64,000 nt of DNA from Rhodospirillaceae bacterium (GCA_018660465.1 JABJKH010000009.1:1-64000), one strand, 5' to 3'. Shown: positions 28,167 to 38,453, counted from the stretch's first letter. The notes: a model not told the origin generated them from the sequence alone. Made by a program: numbers and translations.

Positions 28167-29668
28167 TCCTGTTCTGAGTCCGATTTCCAAACCAGTATCG
28201 GCTTTCGCGCCGCCAGGGTTTCATCCAAGCGACGGCGGGGTGTCAGCTTAGGCGCTTCGGTGAAGAATGCGACGTCTCCTGCCTTGGCCTTGGCAGCCAT
28301 TTCCGTCATCGTTTTAACAAACAGATCTAAGGTTTCCTTGCTTTCGGTTTCAGTTGGTTCAATCAACAGTGCGCCATGGACGACCAGCGGAAAGTACATG
28401 GTCATCGGATGGAAACCTTGGTCAATCAGGGCCTTGGCAAAATCCAAGGTCGTAACGCCCGTGCCTTCAAGGAAACGATCATCGAATAACGCTTCATGCA
28501 TACAAGGGCCTTCGAACGACGCGCTCAGAGTATCTTTTAATTTTGTGAGAAGGTAATTGGCAGACAGTACCGCATCGCCAGATACCTGCGCTAGACCATC
28601 ACCGCCAAGGCTCATCATATAAGATAATGTTCTGGACAGCATGCCGAACTGGCCGTGGAAACCTTTTACGCGGCCTAAGGGTTGCACATCGGGGCGGTCG
28701 TCCTGTTCAACCAGTTCAAAACCATCGGGACCATGAATGACATAGGGTAATGGCGCGAAAGGAGCCAAAGGCTTTGATAGAACCACAGGGCCGCTGCCCG
28801 GGCCACCACCGCCATGAGGCGTAGAAAATGTTTTGTGCAGGTTCAAGTGCATGGCGTCGATGCCAAGATCACCCGGCCGCACGCGACCGACGATGGCGTT
28901 AAAGTTCGCGCCGTCACAATAGAAATACGCGCCGACGTCATGCACCGCCTTGGCGATTTCTATAATTTCATTTTCGAACAAGCCGCAGGTATTGGGATTG
29001 GTCAGCATGATTGCAGCGACGTCTTCGTCCAACAGCTCTCGCATGGCCTGAATATCGACCCGTCCCCGGTCGTCGGCTGGAATGGATTCGACTGTATAGC
29101 CACAAGCATGTGCACTCGCTGGGTTGGTGCCATGGGCGGAATCGGGCACCAGAACACGCTTACGCGGATTGCCAGAAGCTTCTAATGCCGCGCGAATAGT
29201 CATGAGCCCGGTTAATTCCCCATGTGCACCAGCCGCAGGGGATAGGGCCACGGCGGGCATACCTGTTAAGGTCTTCAGCCATGTCGCGCAGAGGTCCATG
29301 AGTTCAAGCGCCCCTGGTACGGTCTGCGTCGGTTGGAGGGGGTGCAGGTCGCCCAACCCGGGCAGTCGCGCAACTTTCTCGTTCACCCGCGGATTGTATT
29401 TCATGGTGCAGGACCCCAACGGATAGAAGCCACTGTCGATGCTATAGTTTTGCTGGCTGAGACGGAGATAATGGCGGACAACCTGCGGTTCCGACAGGCC
29501 GGGTAGACCAATAGGTTCGCTGCGTTCTAGGCCGCCAAGTTTCGATGCGTGATCCGGGATCTCAGGGACATCCACGCCGGAAGCTCCCGGGCTGTCTTGT
29601 TCAAAGATCAAAGGCTCCTCGAACCTTAGTCCTTGGTGTCCTGTCAGGGTGTTTTGAGTATCGATCAT
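28163..29668 (-). CDS. gcvPB: Glycine dehydrogenase (decarboxylating) subunit 2
   Basis: PLP-carrying half of the two-subunit P-protein of the glycine cleavage system, releasing CO2 from glycine and passing the aminomethyl group to lipoyl-GcvH. The PLP lysine is Lys279 in [29 protein letters not shown] (about 176-187) is also conserved. 501 residues, usual size for the split form. Its ATG overlaps the gcvPA stop by ATGA, keeping the subunits in equal amounts. Last gene of the riboswitch-controlled gcv operon. Confidence 0.96.
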   Translation of the reverse strand: MIDTQNTLTGHQGLRFEEPLIFEQDSPGASGVDVPEIPDHASKLGGLERSEPIGLPGLSEPQVVRHYLRLSQQNYSIDSGFYPLGSCTMKYNPRVNEKVARLPGLGDLHPLQPTQTVPGALELMDLCATWLKTLTGMPAVALSPAAGAHGELTGLMTIRAALEASGNPRKRVLVPDSAHGTNPASAHACGYTVESIPADDRGRVDIQAMRELLDEDVAAIMLTNPNTCGLFENEIIEIAKAVHDVGAYFYCDGANFNAIVGRVRPGDLGIDAMHLNLHKTFSTPHGGGGPGSGPVVLSKPLAPFAPLPYVIHGPDGFELVEQDDRPDVQPLGRVKGFHGQFGMLSRTLSYMMSLGGDGLAQVSGDAVLSANYLLTKLKDTLSASFEGPCMHEALFDDRFLEGTGVTTLDFAKALIDQGFHPMTMYFPLVVHGALLIEPTETESKETLDLFVKTMTEMAAKAKAGDVAFFTEAPKLTPRRRLDETLAARKPILVWKSDSEQD

Positions 29669-31011
29669 TTCAAAACCTCCACTAGCCCATCTATTAGCAT
29701 TGTCATATCAGCGTCGGTCGTGGTTTCTGTCGCCGCGACCAGCAGAAGAGCTTCAAGACCAGAGTCGTTTGGATACAGCCTTGAGACTGGCACACCCCCA
29801 AGCAGGTCTTTCCCGGCAAGTTCATCAATAACGCCTGCGGCGAGTTTGGGCAGCGCAATTGTAAATTCGTTGAAAAAGGTGTCGTTGAGGACCGTAAGGC
29901 CATCAATGGCGCTTAGTCTCTCTGACAATTGAACGGCGCGGGCATGGTTAAGTTTCGCAAGTCCTGTAAAGCCCGCTTCTCCCAATTGACTCAGGTGGAT
30001 CGAAAATGCCAACGCACACAGGCCCGCGTTGGTACAGATATTACTCGTCGCTTTTTCCCGGCGGATGTGTTGTTCGCGGGTGGATAGGGTCAGCACGAAC
30101 CCGCGTTTGCCATCCGCATCCACGGTTTGGCCGACCAATCGGCCAGGCAGTTGTCGCAGAAACTTTTGACGCACGGCCATCAGACCAACAGTCGGTCCCC
30201 CAAAGCCTGCAGAGTTACCCAGAGATTGACCTTCCGCCGCGACAATATCGGCGCCCATATCACCAGGTGACTTAATCGCGCCCAGTGAAAAGATTTCCGT
30301 GACGATTACAACCAGCAGAGCACCCTTATCGTGACAGGCTTCTGCTAGGGGCGTGAGATCACGAACGTGACCGAAAAATCCAGGATTTTGGGCAACCACG
30401 CAGGCGGTCTCTTCATCGATCAAGGAAATTAAGTCTTCATCACCATTTTGATCTGGCGCGCTCGCAATCATGTTGCTGCCCATGAACCGGGCAGATGTTT
30501 CCGTGACGTCGCGGTAATGCGGGTGGAGTGCGCCGGACAAAATCGCTTTGGTTCTTCGCGTGACGCGTTGCGCCATTAGGACGGCTTCGGCACACGCCGT
30601 TGCGCCATCGTAAAGCGACGCGTTTGCCACATCCATGCCGGTCAGCATCGCCACTTGGGTTTGGAATTCAAACATCGCCTGCAAGGTGCCTTGCGAGACC
30701 TCTGGTTGGTACGGGGTGTAGGCGGTCAAAAATTCCCCGCGCTGGATCAGGTGATCCACGGCGGCCGGAATATGATGGTGGTAGATGCCGGCACCCAGGA
30801 ACGACGGAACATTTGACGGGCTGATATTTTTATTCGCCAATGACCTCAACGCGGCCTCTACAGTCTGCTCATCCGCAGAGTTGGGCAGGTCGAGCGGCGC
30901 TTTCAGACGCGCCGCTTCCGGTACATCGCAGAACAGATCTTCAATCGAGCCCGCGCCAATGACGTCGAGCATCTCTCGCCGGTTGGTATCAGTCAGCGGC
31001 AAATAACGCAT
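29665..31011 (-). CDS. gcvPA: Glycine dehydrogenase (decarboxylating) subunit 1
   Basis: Structural/active-site partner of GcvPB in the P-protein. Start set at the ATG at 31011, giving [15 protein letters not shown], the normal beginning of this 448-residue family; the frame stays open upstream but the added residues are unrelated and overlap gcvH. Motifs: [49 protein letters not shown]. The gene begins five bases after gcvH. The split into two genes is normal for this lineage and not a frameshift. Confidence 0.95.
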   Translation of the reverse strand: MRYLPLTDTNRREMLDVIGAGSIEDLFCDVPEAARLKAPLDLPNSADEQTVEAALRSLANKNISPSNVPSFLGAGIYHHHIPAAVDHLIQRGEFLTAYTPYQPEVSQGTLQAMFEFQTQVAMLTGMDVANASLYDGATACAEAVLMAQRVTRRTKAILSGALHPHYRDVTETSARFMGSNMIASAPDQNGDEDLISLIDEETACVVAQNPGFFGHVRDLTPLAEACHDKGALLVVIVTEIFSLGAIKSPGDMGADIVAAEGQSLGNSAGFGGPTVGLMAVRQKFLRQLPGRLVGQTVDADGKRGFVLTLSTREQHIRREKATSNICTNAGLCALAFSIHLSQLGEAGFTGLAKLNHARAVQLSERLSAIDGLTVLNDTFFNEFTIALPKLAAGVIDELAGKDLLGGVPVSRLYPNDSGLEALLLVAATETTTDADMTMLIDGLVEVLK

Positions 31012-31016
31012 CAGTC

Positions 31017-31388
31017 TTATCCTTCCGCAAATGCCTTGTAGGCTGCTTCGTCCATCATTCCGTCCAGGTCGGCGGCATCGGCAATGGTTATTTTGAAAAA
31101 CCATCCGTTCCCCATGGGATCGGAATTGACCAGGCCGGGTTCATCATTTAAGGCCTCATTTACCTCGGTGATTTCGCCGTTGACCGGGGAAAATACTTCA
31201 CTGGCTGCCTTAACCGATTCTACAACCGCACCTTCGTCGCCTTTCTTCAACGCCTTGCCGACATCTGGCAGTTCAATAAACACCACGTCGCCCAATTGCT
31301 CTTGCGCGAAATCGCTGATGCCCACAGTTGCTGTGGTGCCTTCAACCCGAACCCATTCGTGTTCTTCGGTAAATTTTAATTCAGCCAT
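31017..31388 (-). CDS. gcvH: Glycine cleavage system H protein
   Basis: Small lipoylated carrier that shuttles the aminomethyl group between the P, T and L proteins. Start at 31388 gives [17 protein letters not shown], the normal N-terminus; the open frame upstream runs into gcvT and is not coding. The lipoylation lysine is Lys60 in ESVKA. 123 residues. Located between gcvT (13 bases upstream) and gcvPA. Confidence 0.97.
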   Translation of the reverse strand: MAELKFTEEHEWVRVEGTTATVGISDFAQEQLGDVVFIELPDVGKALKKGDEGAVVESVKAASEVFSPVNGEITEVNEALNDEPGLVNSDPMGNGWFFKITIADAADLDGMMDEAAYKAFAEG

Positions 31389-31401
31389 CTGTCTGATCTC
31401 C

Positions 31402-32550
31402 TTATTTAAAATACTGGTGGGGGACGAAAGGCAGTGCCACGACTTCGCCTGGCAGCGCCTTGCCTCGAACTTGAAAATTAACCGGCGTTCCTGGCTTGGC
31501 ATGGGCTGTCTCCACGTATCCCATGGCCACAGGGCCACCGACGCTCGGGCCAAACCCACCGCTGGTGACTTCACCGATTTTCTTACCTGCTGAGTCTGTG
31601 ATTTCCGTATGGGCGCGGGCAGGGGCCTTGCCTTCAGGCTTGAGACCGACGCGTTTTCGTTGCGGACCTTCTGCCAGTTGTTGGAGGATGATATCCGCGC
31701 CGGGAAAACCGCCTTCCGTACGCCGACGTTTGGAGATGGTCCAGTTTAGGCCGGCCTCAATAGGCGTGGTTACGGTGTCGATGTCGCTGCCATAGAGGCA
31801 CAACCCGGCTTCCAGGCGGAGCGAATCACGCGCACCGAGCCCAATGGGCGCCACCTCAGGTTCGTCGAGCAATCGTCGGGCCAAGCGTTCCACACGTGAA
31901 GCTGAGACCGAAATCTCAAACCCGTCTTCGCCGGTGTAGCCGGATCGGGTCACATCGCATTCTATGCCCCCCAGCACCAAAGTCTGGGCACTCATAAAAC
32001 TCATTTGAGCGGCTTCAGGGGCGAGGCGAGAAAGAACAGTTACTGCCGCAGGGCCCTGCAGGGCTAAAAGTGCGAGGTCTGCCTTGATCTCCAATGTATA
32101 GGCTTTGCCAAGTTGCGCAGAAATATGCGCGAAATCTGCATCTTTACAGGCCGCGTTGACTATCAGAAACAGGTGGTCTTCGTGGCGCGTCACCATCAAA
32201 TCATCGAGCACACCGCCCGCATCATTGGTTAGCAAGGTATAGCGAACCCGACCTTCCGCAAGTCCCGCAATGTCACCAGGGACAAGTGTTTCCAGTGCCT
32301 TTTCAATATCTGGCCCGTGTAAAATTGCTTGGCCCATGTGTGAGACATCAAACAGACCGGCTTGGGTGCGGGTGTGTGTGTGTTCGGCAATAATGCCCTG
32401 GTACTGCACCGGCATGTTGTAGCCGGTAAAGGGAACCATGCGCGCGCCCAATTCCTGGTGCAAAGCCGCCAGAGGCGTCTGTTTTAAGGGGGCGTCATTT
32501 GTGTCGGGTTTTGTATTGGACACCTGGTTCTCCATCAAAAGGTTGCGCAT
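31402..32550 (-). CDS. gcvT: Glycine cleavage system T protein (aminomethyltransferase)
   Basis: Moves the one-carbon unit from GcvH to tetrahydrofolate, releasing ammonia. [39 protein letters not shown] and the C-terminal [19 protein letters not shown] are family motifs. Start is either the ATG at 32550 or the one at 32535; neither has a clear ribosome-binding site, and a small hairpin (GCTGG/CCAGC) sits just before 32550. First gene of gcvT-gcvH-gcvPA-gcvPB, directly behind the glycine riboswitch. Confidence 0.95.
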   Translation of the reverse strand: MRNLLMENQVSNTKPDTNDAPLKQTPLAALHQELGARMVPFTGYNMPVQYQGIIAEHTHTRTQAGLFDVSHMGQAILHGPDIEKALETLVPGDIAGLAEGRVRYTLLTNDAGGVLDDLMVTRHEDHLFLIVNAACKDADFAHISAQLGKAYTLEIKADLALLALQGPAAVTVLSRLAPEAAQMSFMSAQTLVLGGIECDVTRSGYTGEDGFEISVSASRVERLARRLLDEPEVAPIGLGARDSLRLEAGLCLYGSDIDTVTTPIEAGLNWTISKRRRTEGGFPGADIILQQLAEGPQRKRVGLKPEGKAPARAHTEITDSAGKKIGEVTSGGFGPSVGGPVAMGYVETAHAKPGTPVNFQVRGKALPGEVVALPFVPHQYFK

Positions 32551-32575
32551 TGCTGGCTATCAATCCAGCTAACGC

Positions 32576-32783
32576 CCCCTCTGTCTTTTGAACCTGAAAG
32601 ATTCCCCAGGGTTCTAGTCGAACCCACGAGTTACATCTTCGGTGAAGCACCCATCGCGGCGGGGGCTTGCTTTCCAGAGTCTCATCCCATTGCGGTCCGT
32701 TTGCCTGAGAGTTTCCGGGGCGGTTGCTCCTTCGGCGCCGGGTTTGCCTCATTACGATAAGGCGCGACCAATCTCTCCCGCAA
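32576..32783 (-). promoter_or_regulatory. Tandem glycine riboswitch upstream of gcvT
   Basis: On the minus strand two glycine aptamers follow each other. Aptamer 1 (about 32783-32691) opens with GCGGGAGAG and has the conserved core GCGCCGAAGGAGCAA and the closing ACTCTCAGGCAAA. Aptamer 2 (about 32688-32576) has CACCGAAG, GGGGAATCTTTCAGGT and the closing CAAAAGACAGAG. This is the classic double-aptamer gcvT motif, which switches on glycine degradation when glycine is abundant. It fills most of the 318-base gap before gcvT. Confidence 0.95.
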
Positions 32784-32838
32784 TGGTCAACTGAGAATAT
32801 TTGATGGCTACAATCGATCAAACGCAGCCACCTTCATC

Positions 32839-32866
32839 AGTGTAGCTGTCCAGCAGGCTACGTCAA
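32839..32866 (-). promoter_or_regulatory. Candidate gcv operon promoter
   Basis: On the minus strand TTGACG (32866-32861) and TACACT (32844-32839) are 16 bases apart and lie about 55 bases before the first riboswitch aptamer, where the transcript should begin. Confidence 0.5.
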
Positions 32867-32868
32867 TA

Positions 32869-33507
32869 TTATAGCCCTTGCTGTTTACGTATATTATTCA
32901 GTCGTTCTCGGTTGAATTGGAGTTGTTCACGGTTCAGCTGAAAGCCAAGAAATATGGAAAAGTCCGTGACACGTTCGCTTGGTTGCATTTTTAGAACGAG
33001 GGTAATTGGTTTTTCCTGAATACGATCATCGATGTGATCACCTCGAAACTTAACCAGTAACGGAATGATTTTCTTCTCGAGCGGGGTTTCATCCGATCTA
33101 ACAACGCCGATGAAATAATCTAAGGTCGCGGTCTCGGTCGAGCCTTTACCGAGATTTCTACGCGCCCAAATGACAGGTGATAAGCGGACGGCGAGAATTC
33201 GGGGAACCTCGCCGAGCTTACCCACTGCACCCTTTACGCGCCGGACGGAGCAGCCGACGAAATATTCCTTAATTTGTCCGGCATAGAGGATATCAAATTT
33301 GCCGCGCCCGGCCCCAGGCCTAAAGACTGTTTTTTCCCGAAGGTCCCCTAAAATTTGAATATTGGGGCACCCTGAGCCTGTACGGGTTAGGGGCACTTTC
33401 TTATCGGATTTACCTGAACCGAACAGAGAACACCCGGCAACCGCAGAAGCCAGAACTATGAACAGGCTGAATTTAACGGCCCAACTGAAACTCCAGTTTA
33501 TTGGCAT
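32869..33507 (-). CDS. Predicted lipoprotein of unknown function
   Basis: Start placed at the ATG at 33507, giving a 26-residue lipoprotein signal ending in AVAGC; earlier starts at 33534 (ATG) or 33540 (TTG, overlapping the CDGSH stop) are possible. The mature protein of about 190 residues has two further cysteines (in SGCPNI and VGCSVRR) and a beta-rich body, ending in a helical, Gln/Arg-rich tail NREQLQFNRERLNN. No recognised family. Co-directional with and touching the CDGSH gene. Confidence 0.7.
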   Translation of the reverse strand: MPINWSFSWAVKFSLFIVLASAVAGCSLFGSGKSDKKVPLTRTGSGCPNIQILGDLREKTVFRPGAGRGKFDILYAGQIKEYFVGCSVRRVKGAVGKLGEVPRILAVRLSPVIWARRNLGKGSTETATLDYFIGVVRSDETPLEKKIIPLLVKFRGDHIDDRIQEKPITLVLKMQPSERVTDFSIFLGFQLNREQLQFNRERLNNIRKQQGL

Positions 33508-33536
33508 TCTGCAACTGAGCCCACTTCCAACCATGA

Positions 33537-33773
33537 TCAAAGGGAATTATGGGAACCGTCGCAGATAGGCTTTTTGGAGGCTTTGCAGCCGCATAAGAAG
33601 ACTCTTTTTGTCTCTTCAGCCGTAAATACGACTGGCTTAATGTCGGTTGTTTTGTGCGCGCCATCGCAATAGGGCTGAGTTTTACTCAGGCCACAGGCGC
33701 ACCATGCGTATTTTTCGCCCGCCGTTAAGTCGGCGGCATAAGGAAATTCTTGAGCTACAACGGGTTTATCCAT
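33537..33773 (-). CDS. CDGSH iron-sulfur domain protein, two motifs
   Basis: Small protein expected to hold two 2Fe-2S clusters of the mitoNEET type with three Cys and one His each. The two motifs are CACGLSKTQPYCDGAH and CGCKASKKPICDGSH. Start at the ATG at 33773 gives 78 residues; a TTG at 33800 is possible but less likely. No signal peptide, so cytosolic. Such tandem CDGSH proteins are common in bacteria and their function is mostly unsettled; electron transfer or cluster delivery is inferred. Confidence 0.9.
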   Translation of the reverse strand: MDKPVVAQEFPYAADLTAGEKYAWCACGLSKTQPYCDGAHKTTDIKPVVFTAEETKRVFLCGCKASKKPICDGSHNSL

Positions 33774-33869
33774 AACTGAATATCTCACTTTATTGTTCAA
33801 ATCTGGAGTTACTCTAAAGGAGCGCTATTAAGCGCACAAGACGCTCACTGACGACAAAAAACCCCATTT

Positions 33870-35585
33870 TTACCTGGATTTATCTAGTTTAATTAGTGTC
33901 GCCGCCAATTTTCCCAGCGCTCGGGTTCGGCCCCAGGCATTCTGAATATGCTCCGCTATATTAAGGCCACGCTGCCAGGCTTTCCAGGCGGCGTCTGTTT
34001 CTCCATGGCGCAGGTGAACAAGGCTCAGATCACCAAACATCCAGACTTGGCTCAACTGGCTTTTAATTTCGTCCGTCGCCGTATCAGCCATGGCGTTGAT
34101 GGCTTTGGCTCGGTCGTTTCCGGACAAGCGGCGCAACTGTCCGGCAATGGTCCAAAGCGTTTCGGCGCGCAATCTTTTGTCCTTTATGGTATTGGCAAAG
34201 GCGGCAGCAGCGACCAGTCCATCAGTATTTTTACGGACGCGGCCGATCCAGGATTGGGTGAGCGCGACCCTGCTGATGGCATAATCCCGGGCAAAGGGCT
34301 TTTTAATTTCTTTTGCCGCGGTACGCGCCTGGTCCAGTGTTTTTAGCGCGTCACCACCTTTTTTTGAAGCTTCCTGGGCAGCGGCAATGCGTGCCAGCAC
34401 GACAGATTTATAGCGCAAAGAATCAATTCCCTGGGCGGTTTCCAGGGCTAGGAAAGCATCCCCTGCCTTGGCTTGTGCTGTTGCAGCACTCACGAGGACA
34501 GGCGTGCGTTCATTCTTACGACCCATTTCTTTCAGCACATCCAGGGCGCGATCAGTCGCGCCAATTTCTGCCCAGGCAGTGGCGATATAACCCAATGCGG
34601 TTTCTCGGCGTTGGGTGTCTGAAAGGTTATTGGCCAAAGTCTCTGCACGGGCCAGGGTGTTTCGCGCGCCTGACGTGTCGCCGGTATGGCTTTGTACGAC
34701 GGCGCTTTTGCCAAACAAGGCAGCCTTTTTTAACGGATCAGGCACGGCGTCGATGAGCAATAGTAATTCGGCAATGCTTTTTACCGCTGCATCGTTAGAG
34801 CGGACGGCCTGAATTTTTGAAATCGCGGCAAAGGCTTCAGCGCGGCGGATTAGATCGGGAATGATTTTGGCAGCGCGTGCGGCTTCGTCGTCGCGACCTT
34901 CGGAGGCTTGAGCTTGGGCGATATTGCGAAGTGCGACCATGATCAAACGCGGATCAGCAATCCGACGGACCGTCTTCATGGCTTCTTTCGCCAGACCCAA
35001 CCTGGCTTGAGCCACCAATAATTCACCTAAGGCCCAGTCCCGCATTTCCGGCTTGAAAATGGCTTTGGATGATTCCGTCGCCTCTGTCAGCAAACAACGT
35101 GGCGACGGTTTCTTGAAACAAGCAGCTTTGTCGCGTGTCGGGTCGGCAATCTCTGTCTTTCCGGGCTCTCCCAAAAGTTCCCGTGTCGCCTTTTGATCTA
35201 ATAGCGCCTGACGTGCTGTTTCAATGGATTTAGCCTTGGCATCCTTCAAGCGATTAAGAAGGGCATCGACTTTGTCTTCGGTTTCAAGCTGATCGGCAAG
35301 TTTCTGGGTAATTCGGTTGGTTGTCTTAAGGCCGCGAATTTTCTGGTAAGCATGGACAGCCTTCAGCGTCTTCGGTCCTACAAGGCCATCCAAGGGGCCT
35401 TTATAGAGGCCAATTTTTCGTAACACCTTCTGAACTCGTAAAATCAGCGGGTCGATGATGTCCGTGCGATCCGGTGCCAAAGCTGGTAAATTTGTTCCGG
35501 TTCGGGCTGCTTGGAGTGGCTCGGGCGCAAGAATGACAGCTACAAGAATTATAGTTGCCGCACTGTATGTAAAAATTCGTTTCAT
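33870..35585 (-). CDS. Peptidoglycan-binding, helical-repeat periplasmic protein
   Basis: A 571-residue protein with a signal peptide cleaved near PLQAAR (about 25-27). Residues about 43-95 are a PG_binding_1 domain (VQKVLRKIGLYKGPLDGLVG, then KTLKAVHAYQ). From about 180 to the end there are many Ala-rich helical repeats in pairs (for example ARLGLAKEAMKTVRRIAD), of TPR or Sel1-like type. It is probably a wall-linked scaffold; no enzyme motif is visible. Stands alone between the CDGSH gene and the divergent thrB. Confidence 0.75.
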   Translation of the reverse strand: MKRIFTYSAATIILVAVILAPEPLQAARTGTNLPALAPDRTDIIDPLILRVQKVLRKIGLYKGPLDGLVGPKTLKAVHAYQKIRGLKTTNRITQKLADQLETEDKVDALLNRLKDAKAKSIETARQALLDQKATRELLGEPGKTEIADPTRDKAACFKKPSPRCLLTEATESSKAIFKPEMRDWALGELLVAQARLGLAKEAMKTVRRIADPRLIMVALRNIAQAQASEGRDDEAARAAKIIPDLIRRAEAFAAISKIQAVRSNDAAVKSIAELLLLIDAVPDPLKKAALFGKSAVVQSHTGDTSGARNTLARAETLANNLSDTQRRETALGYIATAWAEIGATDRALDVLKEMGRKNERTPVLVSAATAQAKAGDAFLALETAQGIDSLRYKSVVLARIAAAQEASKKGGDALKTLDQARTAAKEIKKPFARDYAISRVALTQSWIGRVRKNTDGLVAAAAFANTIKDKRLRAETLWTIAGQLRRLSGNDRAKAINAMADTATDEIKSQLSQVWMFGDLSLVHLRHGETDAAWKAWQRGLNIAEHIQNAWGRTRALGKLAATLIKLDKSR

Positions 35586-35716
35586 TCTAATTTATCAGTT
35601 CTGTCATGCACCGCTACAGGCTTGATATTATAGCAGATATAACCCCACTCTTGCCACTGCCTGCACCTATCGCTTATGACACGGATTAGAACTCGACCTT
35701 TGCAGACGGAAATCTA

Positions 35717-36679
35717 ATGGCTGTTTACACAGAAGTTTCTGACGAAGACCTGATCGACTTTATCGCTGAGTACGACATCGGCGAAGTGCGGTCGTGCAAG
35801 GGAATTGCCGAGGGCATCGAAAATTCCAATTATCTGATGCATACGGATCAGGGCGCCTTCATCCTGACTCTCTATGAAAAACGCGTGGACCCGGTCGATC
35901 TGCCATTTTTTCTCGGGTTCATGGATCACTTGGCATCGCGGGGAATACACGCCCCAGTTCCCATAAAAGGAAGAGATGGTATCGCCCTTCGATCCTTGTG
36001 TGGTCGCCCGGCAGCCGTGGTGACGTTCCTCGATGGCATGTGGCACCGTCGGATTAAGCCTGAACATTGTTCGCAGTTGGGTGAAGCGCTGGCGAAAATG
36101 CATCTGGCAGGACTGGATTTTTCCCTCAGCCGCGCCAACAATTTATCGGTTACTGCTTGGCGGGGTCTGTTGTCTGATTCCTTGGCGCGCGCGGATGAAG
36201 TCAAAGAAGGTCTCGCGAGTGAGCTAGAGACCGAATTAACCTTGTTGGAAAACGAATGGCCAGACGGCTTGCCGAGTGGAATTATTCATGGCGATCTTTT
36301 CCCCGACAATGTTTTCTTCCAGGGCGATGAACTCTCTGGGCTGATTGATTTTTATTTCGCCTGCAATGATTGCTTCGCTTATGAGATAGCGATCTGTCTT
36401 GATGCCTGGTGTTTTGAGCCCGATGGCAGTTTCAACGCGACCAAGGCGCGGCGTTTACTGACAGCGTATCGGGGAGTTCGAGATTTCTCGCCGCTCGAAT
36501 TGGAGGCTCTGCCGCTGTTGGCGCGAGGGTCGTCGATGCGGTTTCTGCTGACCCGACTTTATGATTGGCTGAATACGCCTGCCAATGCGCTTGTGACGCC
36601 GAAAGACCCGCTGGAATTTTTAAAGCGGCTGCGTTTCCATCAAGGCGTTAAGGGACCTGGTGAGTACGGTTTGGACTGA
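35717..36679 (+). CDS. thrB: Homoserine kinase (APH-fold ThrB)
   Basis: Phosphorylates homoserine on the way to threonine. It is the aminoglycoside-phosphotransferase-like form found in alphaproteobacteria, not the GHMP form of E. coli. IENSNYLM (about 35-42), the catalytic loop [13 protein letters not shown] (about 192-204) and the metal-binding LIDFYFA are present. 320 residues. Followed two bases later by rnhA, a usual arrangement. The next enzyme, thrC, is also in the window but 7 kb away on the other strand. Confidence 0.94.
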   Translation: MAVYTEVSDEDLIDFIAEYDIGEVRSCKGIAEGIENSNYLMHTDQGAFILTLYEKRVDPVDLPFFLGFMDHLASRGIHAPVPIKGRDGIALRSLCGRPAAVVTFLDGMWHRRIKPEHCSQLGEALAKMHLAGLDFSLSRANNLSVTAWRGLLSDSLARADEVKEGLASELETELTLLENEWPDGLPSGIIHGDLFPDNVFFQGDELSGLIDFYFACNDCFAYEIAICLDAWCFEPDGSFNATKARRLLTAYRGVRDFSPLELEALPLLARGSSMRFLLTRLYDWLNTPANALVTPKDPLEFLKRLRFHQGVKGPGEYGLD

Positions 36680-36681
36680 TA

Positions 36682-37143
36682 ATGACTTCAAACGATCAAG
36701 TCGAGATTTATACAGATGGTGCTTGTTCTGGTAACCCAGGCCCAGGAGGTTGGGGTGTGTTAATGATCTGGCGGGATACTGAAAAGGAATTTTTCGGTGG
36801 CGAGCCCGATACGACCAACAACCGAATGGAGCTTATGGCCGCGATCCAAGGGCTTGAATCCCTCAATCGGCAAATTCCTGTCACGATTTATACTGACAGC
36901 AAATATGTCTTGGACGGGATCACCAAGTGGATCAAAGGCTGGAAAATAAATGGCTGGCGGACAGCAGCTAAAAAGCCGGTTAAAAATGACGACCTGTGGC
37001 GGCGCCTAGACGAAGCCTTGGCGGGTCACGAAGTGGACTGGCAATGGGTTAAGGGTCATGCCGGTAACGAGGGCAACGAACGCGCCGATGACCTCGCCAA
37101 TAGAGGCGTTGATCATGTGCGGGAATATGGGAGTGTTTTGTGA
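36682..37143 (+). CDS. rnhA: Ribonuclease HI
   Basis: Cuts the RNA of RNA-DNA hybrids. All catalytic residues are visible: Asp12 (YTDGACSG), Glu50 (NNRMEL), Asp72 (YTDSKY), His126 (VKGHAG) and Asp136 (ERADDLA). 153 residues, as in E. coli, with the basic handle region [18 protein letters not shown]. Overlaps the following GTG start by GTGA. Confidence 0.97.
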   Translation: MTSNDQVEIYTDGACSGNPGPGGWGVLMIWRDTEKEFFGGEPDTTNNRMELMAAIQGLESLNRQIPVTIYTDSKYVLDGITKWIKGWKINGWRTAAKKPVKNDDLWRRLDEALAGHEVDWQWVKGHAGNEGNERADDLANRGVDHVREYGSVL

Positions 37144-37964
37144 CACAAGATACCGAAAATAACCGCTTTATGGGCGAGCCCCAGTTGGCCGGAAAAGTCA
37201 CCTTGGTAACCGGGTCAACCAGCGGCATTGGCCTGGGCGTGGCAAAGGAACTGGCCCGACACGGCGCGCAAATCATTTTGAACAGTCATGAAAATCCAGA
37301 AGATGTAGGTGCTGCTGTAGAAGAAGTTTCCGCAGAAACTGATACGGAGGTTTGTTTCCTACAAGCAGACTTGTCACAAACGGATGCCATCGAAAATCTG
37401 GTGAAAGAAATTGAAGATCGCCTTGGTACCATCGATATCTTGGTCAACAATGCTGGCGTGCAGCATGTGTCACCGGTGGAAGAATTCCCGCCCGATAAGT
37501 GGGACCATATCCAATCGTTGAACTTGTCCTCTAGCTTCCATCTCAGCCGATTGGTTCTGAACAGCATGACCAGCAAAGGTTGGGGGCGGATTATTAATAT
37601 CGCCTCGGCACATGGTCTGGTGGCATCTCCCTACAAGGCGGCATACGTTGCGGCCAAGCATGGGCTGGTTGGATTGACCAAGACCATCGCGCTCGAAACC
37701 GCAGAGGCTGGTGTGACCTGCAATGCGATTTGCTCCGGCTATGTCTGGACACCGCTGGTAGCGGCGCAAATTGATGATCAGGCGAAGGTCCATGACATGC
37801 CCCGCGATCAAGTTATTCGCGACGTCATTCTGGCCCCGCAACCGACCAAGGAATTCGTTACTATTGAGGAAGTGGCAGCCCTCGCTGCCTATCTCTGTAG
37901 CGATGCCGCGCGCAGCATTACCGGCTCCAGCCTGTCTATCGATGGCGGCTGGACGGCGCGTTAG
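37140..37964 (+). CDS. 3-hydroxybutyrate dehydrogenase-like SDR
   Basis: NAD-dependent short-chain dehydrogenase, probably oxidising 3-hydroxybutyrate to acetoacetate in polyhydroxybutyrate or ketone-body use. [12 protein letters not shown] is the nucleotide loop, [15 protein letters not shown] the second motif, and YVAAKHG holds the catalytic Tyr and Lys. The segment around [14 protein letters not shown] matches the 3-hydroxybutyrate dehydrogenase group more than general FabG-type enzymes. 274 residues, about a dozen longer at the N-terminus than usual; the GTG start overlaps the rnhA stop. Confidence 0.85.
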   Translation: MTQDTENNRFMGEPQLAGKVTLVTGSTSGIGLGVAKELARHGAQIILNSHENPEDVGAAVEEVSAETDTEVCFLQADLSQTDAIENLVKEIEDRLGTIDILVNNAGVQHVSPVEEFPPDKWDHIQSLNLSSSFHLSRLVLNSMTSKGWGRIINIASAHGLVASPYKAAYVAAKHGLVGLTKTIALETAEAGVTCNAICSGYVWTPLVAAQIDDQAKVHDMPRDQVIRDVILAPQPTKEFVTIEEVAALAAYLCSDAARSITGSSLSIDGGWTAR

Positions 37965-37988
37965 GTTATATTCACGGAGTTCGCAGAC

Positions 37989-38396
37989 ATGGAAGCATCA
38001 CACTTTCAGATCACCGCCGTCTATGCAGGTATCCTTGCCCTAATGCTGGTTATGTTAGGAATCCTCGTCGTGAAAAATCGGTACCGGGCAAAAGTAGGCT
38101 TGTTCGACGGTGGCGATGAACAACTCGGCCAAGCAATTCGAGTGCATGGGAACTTTGCCGAATATGTGCCGATGGCCCTGCTTGTCATGGCCTTCGCCGA
38201 AGCCGGCGGTTCACCGCATTGGCTCATTCATTGTCTGGGGGCGATCTTGGTTGTTGGAAGATTGCTCCACGCCCATGGGCTCTATCACGACAGAGGCGTT
38301 TCGAAGTGTCGAAGATATGGTGTTATCGCGACGATTTTTGTCCTCGTCGTGGGCGGCTTAGCTAATATCGGACTGGGCATATTTGGGTCGCTGTAA
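37989..38396 (+). CDS. MAPEG family membrane protein
   Basis: A 135-residue protein with four hydrophobic helices, of the MAPEG family (glutathione-linked and related membrane enzymes). The motif IRVHGNFAEYVP (about 49-60) corresponds to the family's Arg-x-x-x-Asn-x-x-Glu block, and VVGRLLHAHGLY follows. In bacteria the substrates are mostly unknown. Preceded on the same strand by the hydroxybutyrate dehydrogenase gene, 24 bases upstream. Confidence 0.85.
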   Translation: MEASHFQITAVYAGILALMLVMLGILVVKNRYRAKVGLFDGGDEQLGQAIRVHGNFAEYVPMALLVMAFAEAGGSPHWLIHCLGAILVVGRLLHAHGLYHDRGVSKCRRYGVIATIFVLVVGGLANIGLGIFGSL

Positions 38397-38402
38397 AACT
38401 TC

Positions 38403-38453
38403 TACTTACAGGGCTTACTTACAGGGCTTACTTACAGGGCTTACTTACAGGGC
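38403..38453. repeat. 13-bp tandem repeat, four copies, at a gene end
   Basis: Four nearly perfect copies of TACTTACAGGGCT fill 38403-38453. The stop codon of the minus-strand gene at 38441 and its last Cys-Lys codons are in the rightmost copy; the other three form its 3' untranslated region and fill the space to the MAPEG stop. Each copy carries the same stop codon and preceding codons, as expected for slippage duplication of a gene end. Confidence 0.9.

Noticed and set aside
28163-31011. Glycine dehydrogenase broken by a frameshift
   Set aside because: gcvPA and gcvPB are normal separate subunits with ATGA coupling and complete ends.
29665-31104. N-terminal extension of gcvPA to 479 residues
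   Set aside because: The added part overlaps gcvH and is unrelated; the ATG at 31011 gives MRYLPLT, the usual start.
31017-31574. N-terminal extension of gcvH to 185 residues
   Set aside because: The extra residues overlap gcvT and look unlike GcvH; the ATG at 31388 gives the standard N-terminus.
38403-38453. CRISPR array
   Set aside because: The 13-bp units are directly adjacent with no spacers and no cas genes nearby.
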